Of a stretch of DNA of 64,000 nucleotides, positions 51,887 to 60,528 are shown in pieces. Numbering within the stretch: position 1 is the stretch's first letter; each line of letters begins with the position of its first letter. This stretch comes from DASSNU01 sp035701265 (GTDB lineage Bacteria; Gemmatimonadota; Gemmatimonadetes; Gemmatimonadales; Gemmatimonadaceae), in contig DASSNU010000009.1 in the NCBI GenBank assembly GCA_035701265.1, positions 150,386 to 214,385 on the forward strand. The letters run 5' to 3'. The notes under the pieces were generated by a model that was not told where the DNA came from, did no database searches, and was given only the letters and a program-made list of their open reading frames with translations. Both the position numbers and the translations under genes were made by a program.

Positions 51887-54745
51887 ATGACGAAGCGACG
51901 CGCGCCCACGCGCCCCCTGGCCTCGTACCGGAAGAAGCGGAACTTCGCGCGCACACCGGAGCCCGCCGGAGATACGGCGGCGCATCGCGCGCACACACGA
52001 TCGTCCGACCGCCGTGCGCCGCTCCATTTCGTCATCCAGAAGCACGCGGCCAGTCATCTGCACTTCGATCTGCGACTCGAGCTGAACGGCGTGATGAAGA
52101 GCTGGGCCGTTCCGAAGGGACCCAGCCTCGACCCCACCGTCCGCCGCCTGGCCATGCAGGTGGAGGATCACCCCATCGAGTACAACACGTTCGAGGGGAC
52201 CATCCCGCAGGGCGAATACGGCGGCGGCACCGTGATGCTGTGGGATCGCGGGACGTACGAGCCCAACGATGTTCCACCGGGCACGAGCGCGACGTCGGCG
52301 CTGGAGCGCGCGTACGACGCGGGGAAGCTGGATATCACCTTTCACGGCGAGCGGTTGCGTGGATCGTGGGCGCTCGTGCGCATGCGTCCGCGATCCTCGC
52401 ACCGCGACGACGGACGTGCGCAGTGGCTGCTGATCAAGCACCGCGACGCGTTCGCGTCCGCCTCGCGCGACATCGTGCGCGAGGTCACGACATCCGTGGC
52501 TACCGGACGCACCATGGAAGAGATCGCCTCCGGCGCATCCGCCGGCGCATCCGCCGGCGCATCCGCGACGCGGCGTCCGACCGCGAAGCGCAGCACGCGC
52601 GTTCCCGCAGCGCCGCGCGCCGCACGCGCGCCGGCACACGGCCGGCGCCCCTCGCGATCACTCGAGCGCGAGATCGCGCGACACGCGCTGCAGCCCATGC
52701 TCGCGCGCGTGGCCTCCGACGTTCCGACGGGGGGCGGGTGGACGTTCGAGCCCAAGTACGACGGCATTCGTGTGCTGGCGTATGTCACCACGGACGCGGT
52801 GTCGCTGGTCACGCGCAACGCCAGGGACAAGGCCGCGCAATTTCCTGAAGTCTCGGCGGCATTGCGACAGCTTGCCGCACGAGCCCGGCGCGCGCTCGTG
52901 CTCGACGGAGAGATCGTCGCCCTCCGCAACGGCGCACCGGCACGCTTCCAGGAACTACAGCAACGCATGGGCGTGAAGGACGCGCACGCGATCGCCACGC
53001 TGGAGCGCGAGATGCCCGCCGCGCTCGTGGCGTTCGACCTCCTGGTCGACGGCGCGGACGTGCTGCTGAACGAGCCGTGGGAGGAACGGCGCGCGCGACT
53101 GGAGAAGCGCCTGTCCAAGCGAACATCGACCCACCTGCTGCTGGGAGAAACCGTCCCCGGCGACGGGCAGGAGATGCTCGAGCGTGCGCGTGCCGCCGGG
53201 TGGGAGGGAATCATCGCGAAGCGCACCGACGCGCCGTACCAGCCCGGCGCGCGCAGCGATACGTGGCTCAAGCTCAAGGTGCAGTACCGCCAGGAATTCG
53301 TCGTGGGCGGCTACACCGAGCCCCGCCGCTCGCGTACCTACATCGGCGCGTTGCTCCTCGGCTACTACGATGGCGATCGGCTCATCTATGTCGGGCACAC
53401 CGGCGGCGGCTTCACGCGTGAGCAGCTCGAGACGATGTACGCACGGCTGCATCCGCTGGAGCGCAAGACGTCGCCGTTCACCGAGAGTCCCAAAACCAAC
53501 GAACGGGCGCACTGGGTGCGCCCGGAGGTGGTGGTGGAGGTGAAGTTCAACGAGTGGACGGCCGACGGAAAGCTGCGCCAGCCGATCTTCCTTGGCGTGC
53601 GCGACGACAAGGATCCGCGCGACGTGGGGCTGGAGCCGCGGAGTGTGCAGGACTCCGGGCGCCGAGCCGCCCGCCGGAGGACACACGCCGCGGCGCGAGC
53701 GCGGACCGCGCCCGCGTCGAAGCGCCGGCGCGGCCGCAACGCGACGGGCGGCGCACCACGCACCGCGCGTCACTCCGCGGCCGAAGCGATCGCGGCGCAG
53801 CTCGATGCCATCGAGCATCGCGGCGGCGACGGGACGCTACGCCTCGCGCAGGGGAAGGCGCTGAGCGTGACCAACCTCGACAAGGTGTTCTTCCCGGGCG
53901 AGGGGATTACCAAGGGCGATCTCATGCGCTACTACGCCCAGGTCGCACCGTCGCTCTTACCGGTGATGCGTGACCGGCCGCTGGTGCTCAAGCGCTTTCC
54001 GGACGGCATCGAGGGAGAGACGTTCTTCCAGCAGAAGGCCCCGGAGCACGCCCCCGATACAGTTCGCGTGGAGCGCGTGGACGCGGAAGGGCAGGGGCAG
54101 CAGGACCGCCTCGTAGGCGGAGACCTCGCCACGCTGCTGTACTCCGTCCAGCTCGGGAGCATCTCCGTCGATCCGTGGCACTCGAGGATTCAATCGCTGG
54201 ATGCAGCGGACTACACCATTCTCGACCTCGACCCCGGGCCGCGCGCACCATTCCGGCGGGTGGTGGAGGTCGCCTTGATGGTGCGCGAGGTGATGGATGC
54301 GCTCGGCGTGCGCGGCGCGGTGAAGACCTCAGGAGCCACCGGGCTGCACATCGTCCTCCCGATGCCCGCGCGAACGTCGTACGAGACGGCGCTGTTGGCG
54401 GCGCAGGTGATCGCGACGCGCGTGGCGGCGGCACATCCGCGCGAGGCGACGGTCGTGCGGGCAGTCGGGGACCGTCCGCCGGCCGCCGTGTACGTGGACT
54501 ACCTGCAGAACGTTCGGGGGAAGACGGTGGCCGCGGCCTATTGCGTTCGGGCGCGTCCTGGCGCAACAGTGTCGGCACCGCTGGAGTGGAGCGAGCTCGT
54601 CCCCGAGCTGGAGCCCCGAAGCTTCACGCTCCACACCATGCCGGCTCGGCTGGCTACGATGGGAGATCTCTGGGCGCGCGCCATGCGCCGGCGCAACGCG
54701 GCGAGCGCGCTCCACCGGATTTCCGGCGTGCCGTCACGTGGCTGA
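51887..54745 (+). CDS. ligD: ATP-dependent DNA ligase LigD (phosphoesterase-ligase-polymerase)
   Basis: 952 residues from ATG 51887. Residues 44-185 are the 3'-phosphoesterase domain (FVIQKHAASHLHFDLRLELNG, EDHPIEYNTFEGTIPQGEYGGG). After an Ala/Ser/Gly-rich linker the ligase domain starts near 265 with the adenylated Lys290 in FEPKYDGIRV, then LDGEIVAL, GWEGIIAKR and TWLKLKV. A basic linker (about 590-630) leads to the primase-polymerase domain (LDKVFFPGEGITKGD, LKRFPDGIEGETFFQQKAP, catalytic TILDLDPGP). Order PE-LIG-POL is one of the known LigD layouts. It works with the adjacent Ku to process and seal breaks. Confidence 0.96.
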   Translation: MTKRRAPTRPLASYRKKRNFARTPEPAGDTAAHRAHTRSSDRRAPLHFVIQKHAASHLHFDLRLELNGVMKSWAVPKGPSLDPTVRRLAMQVEDHPIEYNTFEGTIPQGEYGGGTVMLWDRGTYEPNDVPPGTSATSALERAYDAGKLDITFHGERLRGSWALVRMRPRSSHRDDGRAQWLLIKHRDAFASASRDIVREVTTSVATGRTMEEIASGASAGASAGASATRRPTAKRSTRVPAAPRAARAPAHGRRPSRSLEREIARHALQPMLARVASDVPTGGGWTFEPKYDGIRVLAYVTTDAVSLVTRNARDKAAQFPEVSAALRQLAARARRALVLDGEIVALRNGAPARFQELQQRMGVKDAHAIATLEREMPAALVAFDLLVDGADVLLNEPWEERRARLEKRLSKRTSTHLLLGETVPGDGQEMLERARAAGWEGIIAKRTDAPYQPGARSDTWLKLKVQYRQEFVVGGYTEPRRSRTYIGALLLGYYDGDRLIYVGHTGGGFTREQLETMYARLHPLERKTSPFTESPKTNERAHWVRPEVVVEVKFNEWTADGKLRQPIFLGVRDDKDPRDVGLEPRSVQDSGRRAARRRTHAAARARTAPASKRRRGRNATGGAPRTARHSAAEAIAAQLDAIEHRGGDGTLRLAQGKALSVTNLDKVFFPGEGITKGDLMRYYAQVAPSLLPVMRDRPLVLKRFPDGIEGETFFQQKAPEHAPDTVRVERVDAEGQGQQDRLVGGDLATLLYSVQLGSISVDPWHSRIQSLDAADYTILDLDPGPRAPFRRVVEVALMVREVMDALGVRGAVKTSGATGLHIVLPMPARTSYETALLAAQVIATRVAAAHPREATVVRAVGDRPPAAVYVDYLQNVRGKTVAAAYCVRARPGATVSAPLEWSELVPELEPRSFTLHTMPARLATMGDLWARAMRRRNAASALHRISGVPSRG
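52534..52565 (+). repeat. Tandem 12-bp repeat in the ligD linker
   Basis: The unit GCATCCGCCGGC recurs nearly three times and encodes the SAGASAGASA linker between the phosphoesterase and ligase domains. In-frame 12-bp units would let linker length vary without breaking the frame. Confidence 0.6.
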
Positions 54746-54820
54746 GAGTCGGTGATGCGCTCCGCGGTGGATGCATCACGGCACGCGCGCCACGCGCCGG
54801 TACGGCGCGGAGGGGGAGGC

Positions 54821-55123
54821 ATGGACGACATCAAGGTCCTGTACTCGCGAGAGCTCCCCGGAGGGGGGATGGTGCTGATCGAAGCGGTCCCCACCGCCGA
54901 CGGCCCGCACCGCGCGCGGCTCTGCGTGGAGCGCCGGAGCGACGTCCGGCGGCGGAGCGGCCACGCGCCACCGGTGATCGCGGAATTCGAGGCGTCCACG
55001 CGCGCCCAGGTTTTTCAGCGCCTCTACGAGCTCGCCTCGGACAATGTCGCATTGGCGCGGGCGCTCATCCAACGGCTCGGCCCGGCGGAATCCGGGCGCG
55101 CCATGCCCGGCGAGTTGCGATAG
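54821..55123 (+). CDS. Small protein of unknown function downstream of ligD
   Basis: 100 residues from ATG 54821, which has GGAGG directly upstream; an earlier GTG-ATG at 54752 lies in low-complexity sequence. DDIKVLYSRELPGGGMVLIEAVPTADG suggests a beta-sheet start, and VFQRLYELASDNVALARALI a helical end. No family recognised. It lies 75 bp after ligD in the same direction and converges with the Nudix-like regulator. Confidence 0.6.
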   Translation: MDDIKVLYSRELPGGGMVLIEAVPTADGPHRARLCVERRSDVRRRSGHAPPVIAEFEASTRAQVFQRLYELASDNVALARALIQRLGPAESGRAMPGELR

Positions 55124-55130
55124 GTCTGCT

Positions 55131-55829
55131 CTACCCCGCGAGCCCTTCGAAGCGGACGCCGCGGTGCACGCTCCGGCGCTTGCGCGGTGCGTAGCGGAAG
55201 AGTTGCGCCGGACGACCACGTCCCTCGCTGCGCCATTCGTCGGTGGGCTCCACCAGCCAGGCCGCGTGCAACGCGCGCCGGAAGCTGGCCTTGTGCAGGC
55301 GACGCCCCAGTAGCAGCTCGTAGACTTCCTGGAGCTGCGTGAGGGTGAACGTGGGGGGGAGGAGGTGAAAGGCGATGGGCGCCTGATCCATCCGCTCCCG
55401 CACCTGCCGCAACGCCGCGCGGACAATGTCCCCCTGTCGCGGAGCCAGCGCGGGAAGATCGTCCGCCGGTATCCAGGCAGACCGCGGCTCGGCGCCCGTG
55501 ACGGCCTCCGCCAGCAGCCCGTAGAACGCCACCGATACGTCGCTCTCCGACGGGTGGCGCTTGGCACTGAAGGCGCCCACCTGCTCCAGCCACGCCGGCG
55601 CCCGTCCGAGCGCCTGTGCCGCAACGCGGTGCGCGATCTGATCGAGCGCCTGCCCGCGCTGCGCCGACGCCCACGGCAGCTCCCATCGCTCCCGAGCCCG
55701 CGGCGCACGGGCCCGGACGAGGAGGATGCTCAACTGGCGCTGGAGTGGTGCGAGGAGGACGACGTCGACGGACAGCGCGACGCCAGCAGTCCCGGAACGG
55801 GACGACGGAGGGGAGGAGCGCTCGCGCAT
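55131..55829 (-). CDS. NrtR-like transcriptional regulator with degenerate Nudix domain
   Basis: 232 residues from ATG 55829; the earlier GTG 55847 lies inside the -10 box and is rejected. Residues 15-140 are a Nudix fold (VDVVLLAPLQRQLSILLVRA, WELPWASAQRGQALDQIA), but the catalytic REUXEE helix reads AHRVAAQALG, with no acidic pair, so hydrolysis is not expected. Residues 150-225 are the winged-helix C-terminus of NrtR-type regulators (AFHLLPPTFTLTQLQEVYELLLG, KASFRRAL). NrtR proteins bind ADP-ribose or sugars and control NAD or sugar genes. Target unknown; an inverted repeat upstream suggests autoregulation. Confidence 0.85.
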   Translation of the reverse strand: MRERSSPPSSRSGTAGVALSVDVVLLAPLQRQLSILLVRARAPRARERWELPWASAQRGQALDQIAHRVAAQALGRAPAWLEQVGAFSAKRHPSESDVSVAFYGLLAEAVTGAEPRSAWIPADDLPALAPRQGDIVRAALRQVRERMDQAPIAFHLLPPTFTLTQLQEVYELLLGRRLHKASFRRALHAAWLVEPTDEWRSEGRGRPAQLFRYAPRKRRSVHRGVRFEGLAG

Positions 55830-55838
55830 GCCGCGCGA

Positions 55839-55866
55839 ATTATTCACAATCCGCGACTAATGTCAA
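55839..55866 (-). promoter_or_regulatory. Promoter of the NrtR-like gene
   Basis: Minus-strand TTGACA (55866-55861), a 16-bp spacer and AATAAT (55844-55839), five of six matches to TATAAT. The ATG at 55829 is only 9 nt further on, so the mRNA would be leaderless or nearly so. Confidence 0.7.
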
Positions 55867-55883
55867 CCCCCACGAGCACCAGA

Positions 55884-55902
55884 TAGTACCAGGGCGCTAC
55901 TA
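55884..55902. promoter_or_regulatory. Inverted repeat TAGTA-N9-TACTA upstream of the NrtR-like promoter
   Basis: A 19-bp hyphenated palindrome in AT-richer sequence, 18 bp upstream of the -35 box. The position suits an operator for the NrtR-like protein itself or an activator. Confidence 0.45.
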
Positions 55903-56073
55903 AATAGAGGAATTGGTCGCGCGGCGCGACAATACTGACGATTCCCCGGGAGATCGTCAAGCACGACGTGCACGCTCGCCGTTCGGAACGCACTCCGCGT
56001 GCCCGAACGACACGACGGCGCCAGGATGACGACAGCCGGCAACACCCGGCCCGCCGGCTGCGCCGACGCGCCG

Positions 56074-57927
56074 TCAGTGCAGCGCCGCGCGGGTGGCGCC
56101 GCTCGCGTACGGAGCTGCGTCCGGAATGGTGATCGGCAGCTGTCCCGTGATCGGCGCGACGCCGAGAATGGCGCGTGCCGCGGCACGCTGCGAAACCGGC
56201 GCACCGCCCCACCCCACCACGTAGACCGGCACGCTCGGAATCTGCCGCAGCAGGTACGGATTCCCCATCGCGACCACGATCGTCGGCCGGCCACGCTCCA
56301 CCAGTCCGCGCACGAACGCGGCGAACGCGCGTGGCGCCGAGAGTTGCGTGGCGTTCCACGCGTGCGCCACGTACGAGCTCACGAGCACCACGTCCGCCGA
56401 ATCGGCCGCCGCACCAAGCGCGGCGAAGCCGGCCTCCGGCGCGGCGGCGTCGATGAATGCCGACCGCAGCCGCGGAAAGACGCGGCGAAGCTCCGTGTCG
56501 AAGGTGACGCCGGCGCCGAGATCGCTCCGCAGAGCCAGCGTCACCGAGAGCACGCGCGTCTCTGCCCGGCGCGCGCCGATGGGAACGAGTCGCACCGAGT
56601 CGCGCACGAGCGTGATGGACCGCGCGGCAATGCTGTCGGCAAGCGCCACGTGCGCCGAGTCGCCCACGATGCGTCGCACCGCATCGAGATCGACGAGCCG
56701 CTGCCGCACGACGCCGGCGTGCCACTTGGCACCGAGGATACGCCGCACCGATGCGTCCAGGCGCGCCTCGTCGTAGTCCCCGCGCCGGACGCCATCCACC
56801 ACGGCGTCGATCGTCTGCGACACGCTCACCGGTTGGATGAGGACATCGATCCCCGCCGCCACCGCGCGGCGCGCCGCCTCCGCAGCGCCGTACCGGTCGA
56901 TGACGCCGCGCATGTCCATGGCATCCGATATCGTCAGTCCGTCGAATCCCATCTCCCCGCGCAGCAAGCCCGTGATGACGCGTGCGGACAGCGTGCCCGG
57001 ATCGCCGCTGGGGTCGAGCGCGGGCATCGCGCCGTGGAAGGACATGATCGCGCCGACGTGCGCCGCGATCGCGCCGCGGAAGGGGACGAGCTCCACACTG
57101 TCCAACCGCTGTCGCGTAACGGACACCACGGGAAGCGCGAGATGCGAATTGGTCCGCGTGTCCCCGTGTCCGGGGAAGTGCTTGCCGGTAGCGATCAGAC
57201 CGCCGGCTTCCGCGCCGCGGATGAACGCCGCGCCGAGCCGCGCGACCAGCTCCGGGTTTTCCCCGAACGACCGGGTGTTGATGACCGGGTTGTCCGGATT
57301 GTTGTTGACGTCGAGCACCGGAGCGAACGCGATCTGGATTCCGAGCGCTCGTCCCTCCTCTGCGGTGGCGCGCCCCAATCGATAGGAGAGACTGCTGTCT
57401 CCCGAGGCGCCAAGCGCCATCTGCGGCGGAAAGAGCACCGCGCCGCCAAGATCGACCGCGTTGGGGAGGAAGTAGCCACCGCGCGCGCGGAAGCCCGCGC
57501 CTGCCTCGAGATCGGCGCCGAACAGGAGGGGAACGCCGCTGGCGCGCTGCAGCGCGTTGGTCTTCTGCGCGATCTCGAGCGGCGAACCGATCGAGATGAT
57601 GAAGCCTCCGACGTGCTGCTCGGCCACGTCGGCCAGCGTGCGGCGCCACGCCGGGGCGTCCTCGGCGACGTAGTCGCCCAGGATCTGCGGCCAGACCATC
57701 TGCGCCGCTTTGTCGCGCACGGTGAGTTCGGCGAGCACGGAATCCACCCAGCGCGCACTGTCGCCAGCCTGTGCGCGCTGCCGCTCCGTGCTGGCAGGCA
57801 CTGCCGGGGCGCGCGCGAGCTCGTGACCGCTCGCGCCGCCACAGCCCGCCGCGGCGGCACCGACGAGCGTCGCCACGGCCGCCCATCGACAGGCGGACGA
57901 GCGCGCGAGCCGCGAAGCGATGCTCAC
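56074..57927 (-). CDS. Glycoside hydrolase family 3 lipoprotein (NagZ/beta-glucosidase-like)
   Basis: About 617 residues from GTG 57927, chosen because a normal lipoprotein signal follows (WAAVATLVGAAAAGC). GTG 58011, directly after the upstream stop, gives an overlong N-terminus but could be used by coupling. GH3 barrel: LTVRDKAAQMVWP, FGADLEAGAGFR, FAPVLDVNNNPDNPVI, TGKHFPGHGDTRTNSH, and the nucleophile Asp in LTISDAMDMRGV. In NagZ the loop reads DSH; here it is NSH, losing the Asp of the Asp-His dyad. A second domain of about 230 residues is the GH3 alpha/beta sandwich. Likely trims glucosides or N-acetylglucosaminides outside the cytoplasm. Confidence 0.9.
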   Translation of the reverse strand: MSIASRLARSSACRWAAVATLVGAAAAGCGGASGHELARAPAVPASTERQRAQAGDSARWVDSVLAELTVRDKAAQMVWPQILGDYVAEDAPAWRRTLADVAEQHVGGFIISIGSPLEIAQKTNALQRASGVPLLFGADLEAGAGFRARGGYFLPNAVDLGGAVLFPPQMALGASGDSSLSYRLGRATAEEGRALGIQIAFAPVLDVNNNPDNPVINTRSFGENPELVARLGAAFIRGAEAGGLIATGKHFPGHGDTRTNSHLALPVVSVTRQRLDSVELVPFRGAIAAHVGAIMSFHGAMPALDPSGDPGTLSARVITGLLRGEMGFDGLTISDAMDMRGVIDRYGAAEAARRAVAAGIDVLIQPVSVSQTIDAVVDGVRRGDYDEARLDASVRRILGAKWHAGVVRQRLVDLDAVRRIVGDSAHVALADSIAARSITLVRDSVRLVPIGARRAETRVLSVTLALRSDLGAGVTFDTELRRVFPRLRSAFIDAAAPEAGFAALGAAADSADVVLVSSYVAHAWNATQLSAPRAFAAFVRGLVERGRPTIVVAMGNPYLLRQIPSVPVYVVGWGGAPVSQRAAARAILGVAPITGQLPITIPDAAPYASGATRAALH

Positions 57928-58011
57928 GAGTCGTGTACGAGTTGGGCCGGCAGGCGCGCTGCGCGCGGGCCGCGCGGCCTGCGCGTGTGCTCCGCCGGGC
58001 GCGTCACGCAC

Positions 58012-58290
58012 TCACCAGTTGATGGTGCCCTGGCGGGTAGTGTCGACCTCCTCCTGGGCGCCCGCGCGAAAGAGGAACGCCTCCATGTTGCGCGTGAGGA
58101 AGGTCCGCGCCTGCGGATCCATCAGGTTGAGACCGTAGTGATTGATGAGCATGGTCTGCTGGCGGAGCCACAGTTGCCAGCAGGATGCGCAGATCTCCGC
58201 GAGAGCCCGCGCGCCGAGCGCGCCGGGGAAGGGAGATCGATCGAGCCCCGCGCGCGTCTCACCGCAGCGGGCGCAGGTAACGTCAGCCAT
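58012..58290 (-). CDS. YggX-like Fe(II)-trafficking protein
   Basis: 92 residues from ATG 58290 (GGAG six nt upstream). Matches the YggX/oxidative damage protection family: PFPGALGARALAEICASCWQLW, QQTMLINHYGLNLMDPQAR and a C-terminal MEAFLF. Unlike E. coli YggX it has an N-terminal CARCGE pair and a Cys-Ser-Cys (CASCWQ) that could complete a four-Cys zinc or iron site. YggX protects Fe-S clusters and handles ferrous iron. Confidence 0.85.
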   Translation of the reverse strand: MADVTCARCGETRAGLDRSPFPGALGARALAEICASCWQLWLRQQTMLINHYGLNLMDPQARTFLTRNMEAFLFRAGAQEEVDTTRQGTINW

Positions 58291-58398
58291 GGAACGCTCC
58301 AACTCTCCAGGGCGCGATGCGCCGTGCGCGCACCGCGGCAGCCCGGTTACACGATGTCGTGGTGGCGGACCGGCCCCGCACCCCGGAGCCGTACCGGC

Positions 58399-59145
58399 TC
58401 AGCGTGCGTAGCGAACCTTGGCCAGCCCGAACAGCGCCAGCAGCCGGATGTACAGCCAGCCGACGTCGAACTCGAACCACCGCGCCTTGAACTTCGCCGA
58501 ATGCGGGTCCGCGTGGTGGTTGTTGTGCAACTCCTCTCCCGCCAGCCAGATCGCGATGGGGGAGATGTTCCGGCTCTCATCCTTCACCTGGAAATTGCGA
58601 TAGCCCAGCGCGTGTCCCACACCGTTCACGATGCCGGCGGCCCAGAACGGGATCCACATCATCTGCACCCCCCACACCAGCGGGCCGACGAAGAATCCGA
58701 ACAGGTAGATGTCCACGCCGAGCATGATCACGATGCCGAGCCAGTTCACGCGCTCGAGCACCCACCGTTCCAGCCAGTCGTTCGGAGTCCCCTTGCCGTA
58801 CTTCTCGAGAATCCCCGGCTGGCGCACGGCCTTCCGATAGTAGAACGCCCCTTTGAGGATGATGTTCCGCAGTCCTTCGAGCAGCGGGCTGTGCGGATCA
58901 CCTTCCCGATCGGCGAACGCGTGGTGCTTGCGATGGCAGGCGACCCATTCCTTCGTCACGATCGCGGTCGAGAGCCACAGCCAGATACGCATCGGGATCT
59001 CGGCCAGTTTGTTGAACGTCACCCCGCGGTGCGTCTGCGACCGGTGCAGGAAGAGCGTGACGCAGACGTTGGTGAGGTGGCCGGCGACGAGGATGAACAG
59101 GATGGGCTTCCACCACGCCGAGGCCCAGCTTGCGAAGGATGGCAT
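58399..59145 (-). CDS. Membrane fatty-acyl desaturase (acyl-CoA delta-9 type)
   Basis: 248 residues from ATG 59145. The three His boxes of membrane desaturases are present: LHRSQTHRGVT (HxxxxH), ACHRKHHAFAD (HxxHH) and ELHNNHHADP (HxxHH). Membrane helices WWKPILFILVAGHLTNVCVTL and IVIMLGVDIYLFGFFVGPLVWG flank them. It should insert a cis double bond into saturated acyl chains using O2 and an electron donor, to tune membrane fluidity. No ferredoxin or reductase gene is adjacent. Confidence 0.94.
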   Translation of the reverse strand: MPSFASWASAWWKPILFILVAGHLTNVCVTLFLHRSQTHRGVTFNKLAEIPMRIWLWLSTAIVTKEWVACHRKHHAFADREGDPHSPLLEGLRNIILKGAFYYRKAVRQPGILEKYGKGTPNDWLERWVLERVNWLGIVIMLGVDIYLFGFFVGPLVWGVQMMWIPFWAAGIVNGVGHALGYRNFQVKDESRNISPIAIWLAGEELHNNHHADPHSAKFKARWFEFDVGWLYIRLLALFGLAKVRYAR

Positions 59146-59201
59146 TACCGGGATCGCTCCAGGAAGACGGTCATGAGTGCCGAGCACGGCACGCACGGAA
59201 A

Positions 59202-59236
59202 CGGCCCGGCCACCATGCTCGCTGGAGGCCGGGCCG
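59202..59236. other. Perfect 10-bp GC hairpin in the desaturase upstream region
   Basis: Arms 59202-59211 (CGGCCCGGCC) and 59227-59236 pair perfectly over a 15-nt loop, 57 bp upstream of the desaturase start and in the divergent spacer to the aldo/keto reductase. It could be a leader attenuator or the end of an antisense transcript. Confidence 0.4.
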
Positions 59237-59403
59237 ACGGATGCAATCTACATGCATCGGGGCACGGACGCCACGGAGCCGTTCACATCGGGGGCGGTCG
59301 GGAAGGCGCGACGGTCCCACCACCTGAGACGACACGATCGGGAGCACCGTCACCGGACCGCGTCGGTCTTGCCCCCTGCCCGGCCGTCCCGTAGCGTGAG
59401 CGT

Positions 59404-60528
59404 GTGGCCAGCAAGACCAAACGCCCGCCGCGTCGCTCCAGTGTTCTGGAGGGATGCGCGACGACCGAAGGGACTGCGCGGTACGCCGCGCGATTCGCCG
59501 CGCGGTTCGAGCCGGGGCATTTCCGTCCACTCGGGCCGACCGCGTGCCGCGCGTCGTCGATCGGGCTCGGGACCTACCTTGGCGGGTGTACCGACGACGA
59601 CGACGCGCAGTACGCCGCCAGCATCGCGCTCGCGCTGGGGAGCGGCATCAACCTGCTCGACACCGCGATCAACTACCGGTGCCAGCGCTCGGAGCGCGCG
59701 GTGGGAGCGGCGCTCGCACGGGCCGTGCGCGACGAGCGCACCGCGCGCGACGAGGTGATCGTCTGCACCAAGGGCGGGTACGTCCCGCTCGACGGGGAGC
59801 AGCCGACCTCGCGACGGGAGTACGAGGAGTATCTCGACGAGGTGTTCCTCCAGCCGGGGATCATCGACCGTGCCGAGTTGGTGGGTGGCGCGCACTGCAT
59901 CGCGCCGCGCTTCCTCGAGCATCAGATCGCGCGCAGCCGCGCCAATCTCGGCGTCGCCACGCTGGACGTGTACTATCTGCACAATCCGGAGCAGCAGCTC
60001 GACGCGGTGGACCGCGAGTTGTTCCGGTATCGCCTTCGCGCCGCGTTCGAGATGCTCGAGCAGTGCCGCGGCGCCGGCCACATCGTGCAGTACGGATGCG
60101 CGACCTGGGACGGGCTTCGCGCGGCTCCCGGTACGCCCGCACACCTGAGTCTGGCCGAGCTCGTACAGATCGCGCGCGAGGTGGGAGGGGACGCGCACGG
60201 CTTCCGCGTGGTCCAACTGCCGCTCAACCTTGCCATGTCCGAGGCGGCGCGCGAGGCGACGCAGGAGCTTGCGGGGGGACAGCGCGTCACCGTGCTGCAG
60301 GCGGCCGCCGAGCTGGGCGTGAGCGTGATCGCCAGCGCGTCGCTCTTGCAGGCGCGTCTCGCGTCGCATCTGCCGGCCGAGCTGCACCGTGCCCTGCCGG
60401 GCCTCGACACCGATGCGCAACGCGCGATCGCCTTCGTGCGCGCGCTCCCCGTCGTGACGAGCGCGCTCGTCGGGATGCGGACGCCTGCGCACGTGATGGA
60501 GAATCTCGGCGCCGCCCGCGCGCGGTGA
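59404..60528 (+). CDS. Aldo/keto reductase
   Basis: 374 residues from GTG 59404. The catalytic tetrad is visible: Asp and Tyr in NLLDTAINYRCQRSE, Lys in IVCTKGGYVP and His in VYYLHNPEQQ. Further AKR signatures: SSIGLGTYLGG at the N-terminus, RYRLRAAFEML and VTSALVGMRTPAHVMENL near the C-terminus (NADPH-binding region). At 374 residues it is longer than the usual 320; an insertion of about 40 residues lies before the His strand. Its stop overlaps the start of the MBL gene by 4 bp. Confidence 0.9.
   Translation: MASKTKRPPRRSSVLEGCATTEGTARYAARFAARFEPGHFRPLGPTACRASSIGLGTYLGGCTDDDDAQYAASIALALGSGINLLDTAINYRCQRSERAVGAALARAVRDERTARDEVIVCTKGGYVPLDGEQPTSRREYEEYLDEVFLQPGIIDRAELVGGAHCIAPRFLEHQIARSRANLGVATLDVYYLHNPEQQLDAVDRELFRYRLRAAFEMLEQCRGAGHIVQYGCATWDGLRAAPGTPAHLSLAELVQIAREVGGDAHGFRVVQLPLNLAMSEAAREATQELAGGQRVTVLQAAAELGVSVIASASLLQARLASHLPAELHRALPGLDTDAQRAIAFVRALPVVTSALVGMRTPAHVMENLGAARAR

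Noticed and set aside
57927..58011. GTG 58011 as the GH3 start coupled to the YggX stop
   Set aside because: It would place about 50 residues before the lipobox, too long for a normal signal peptide. Kept only as an alternative.
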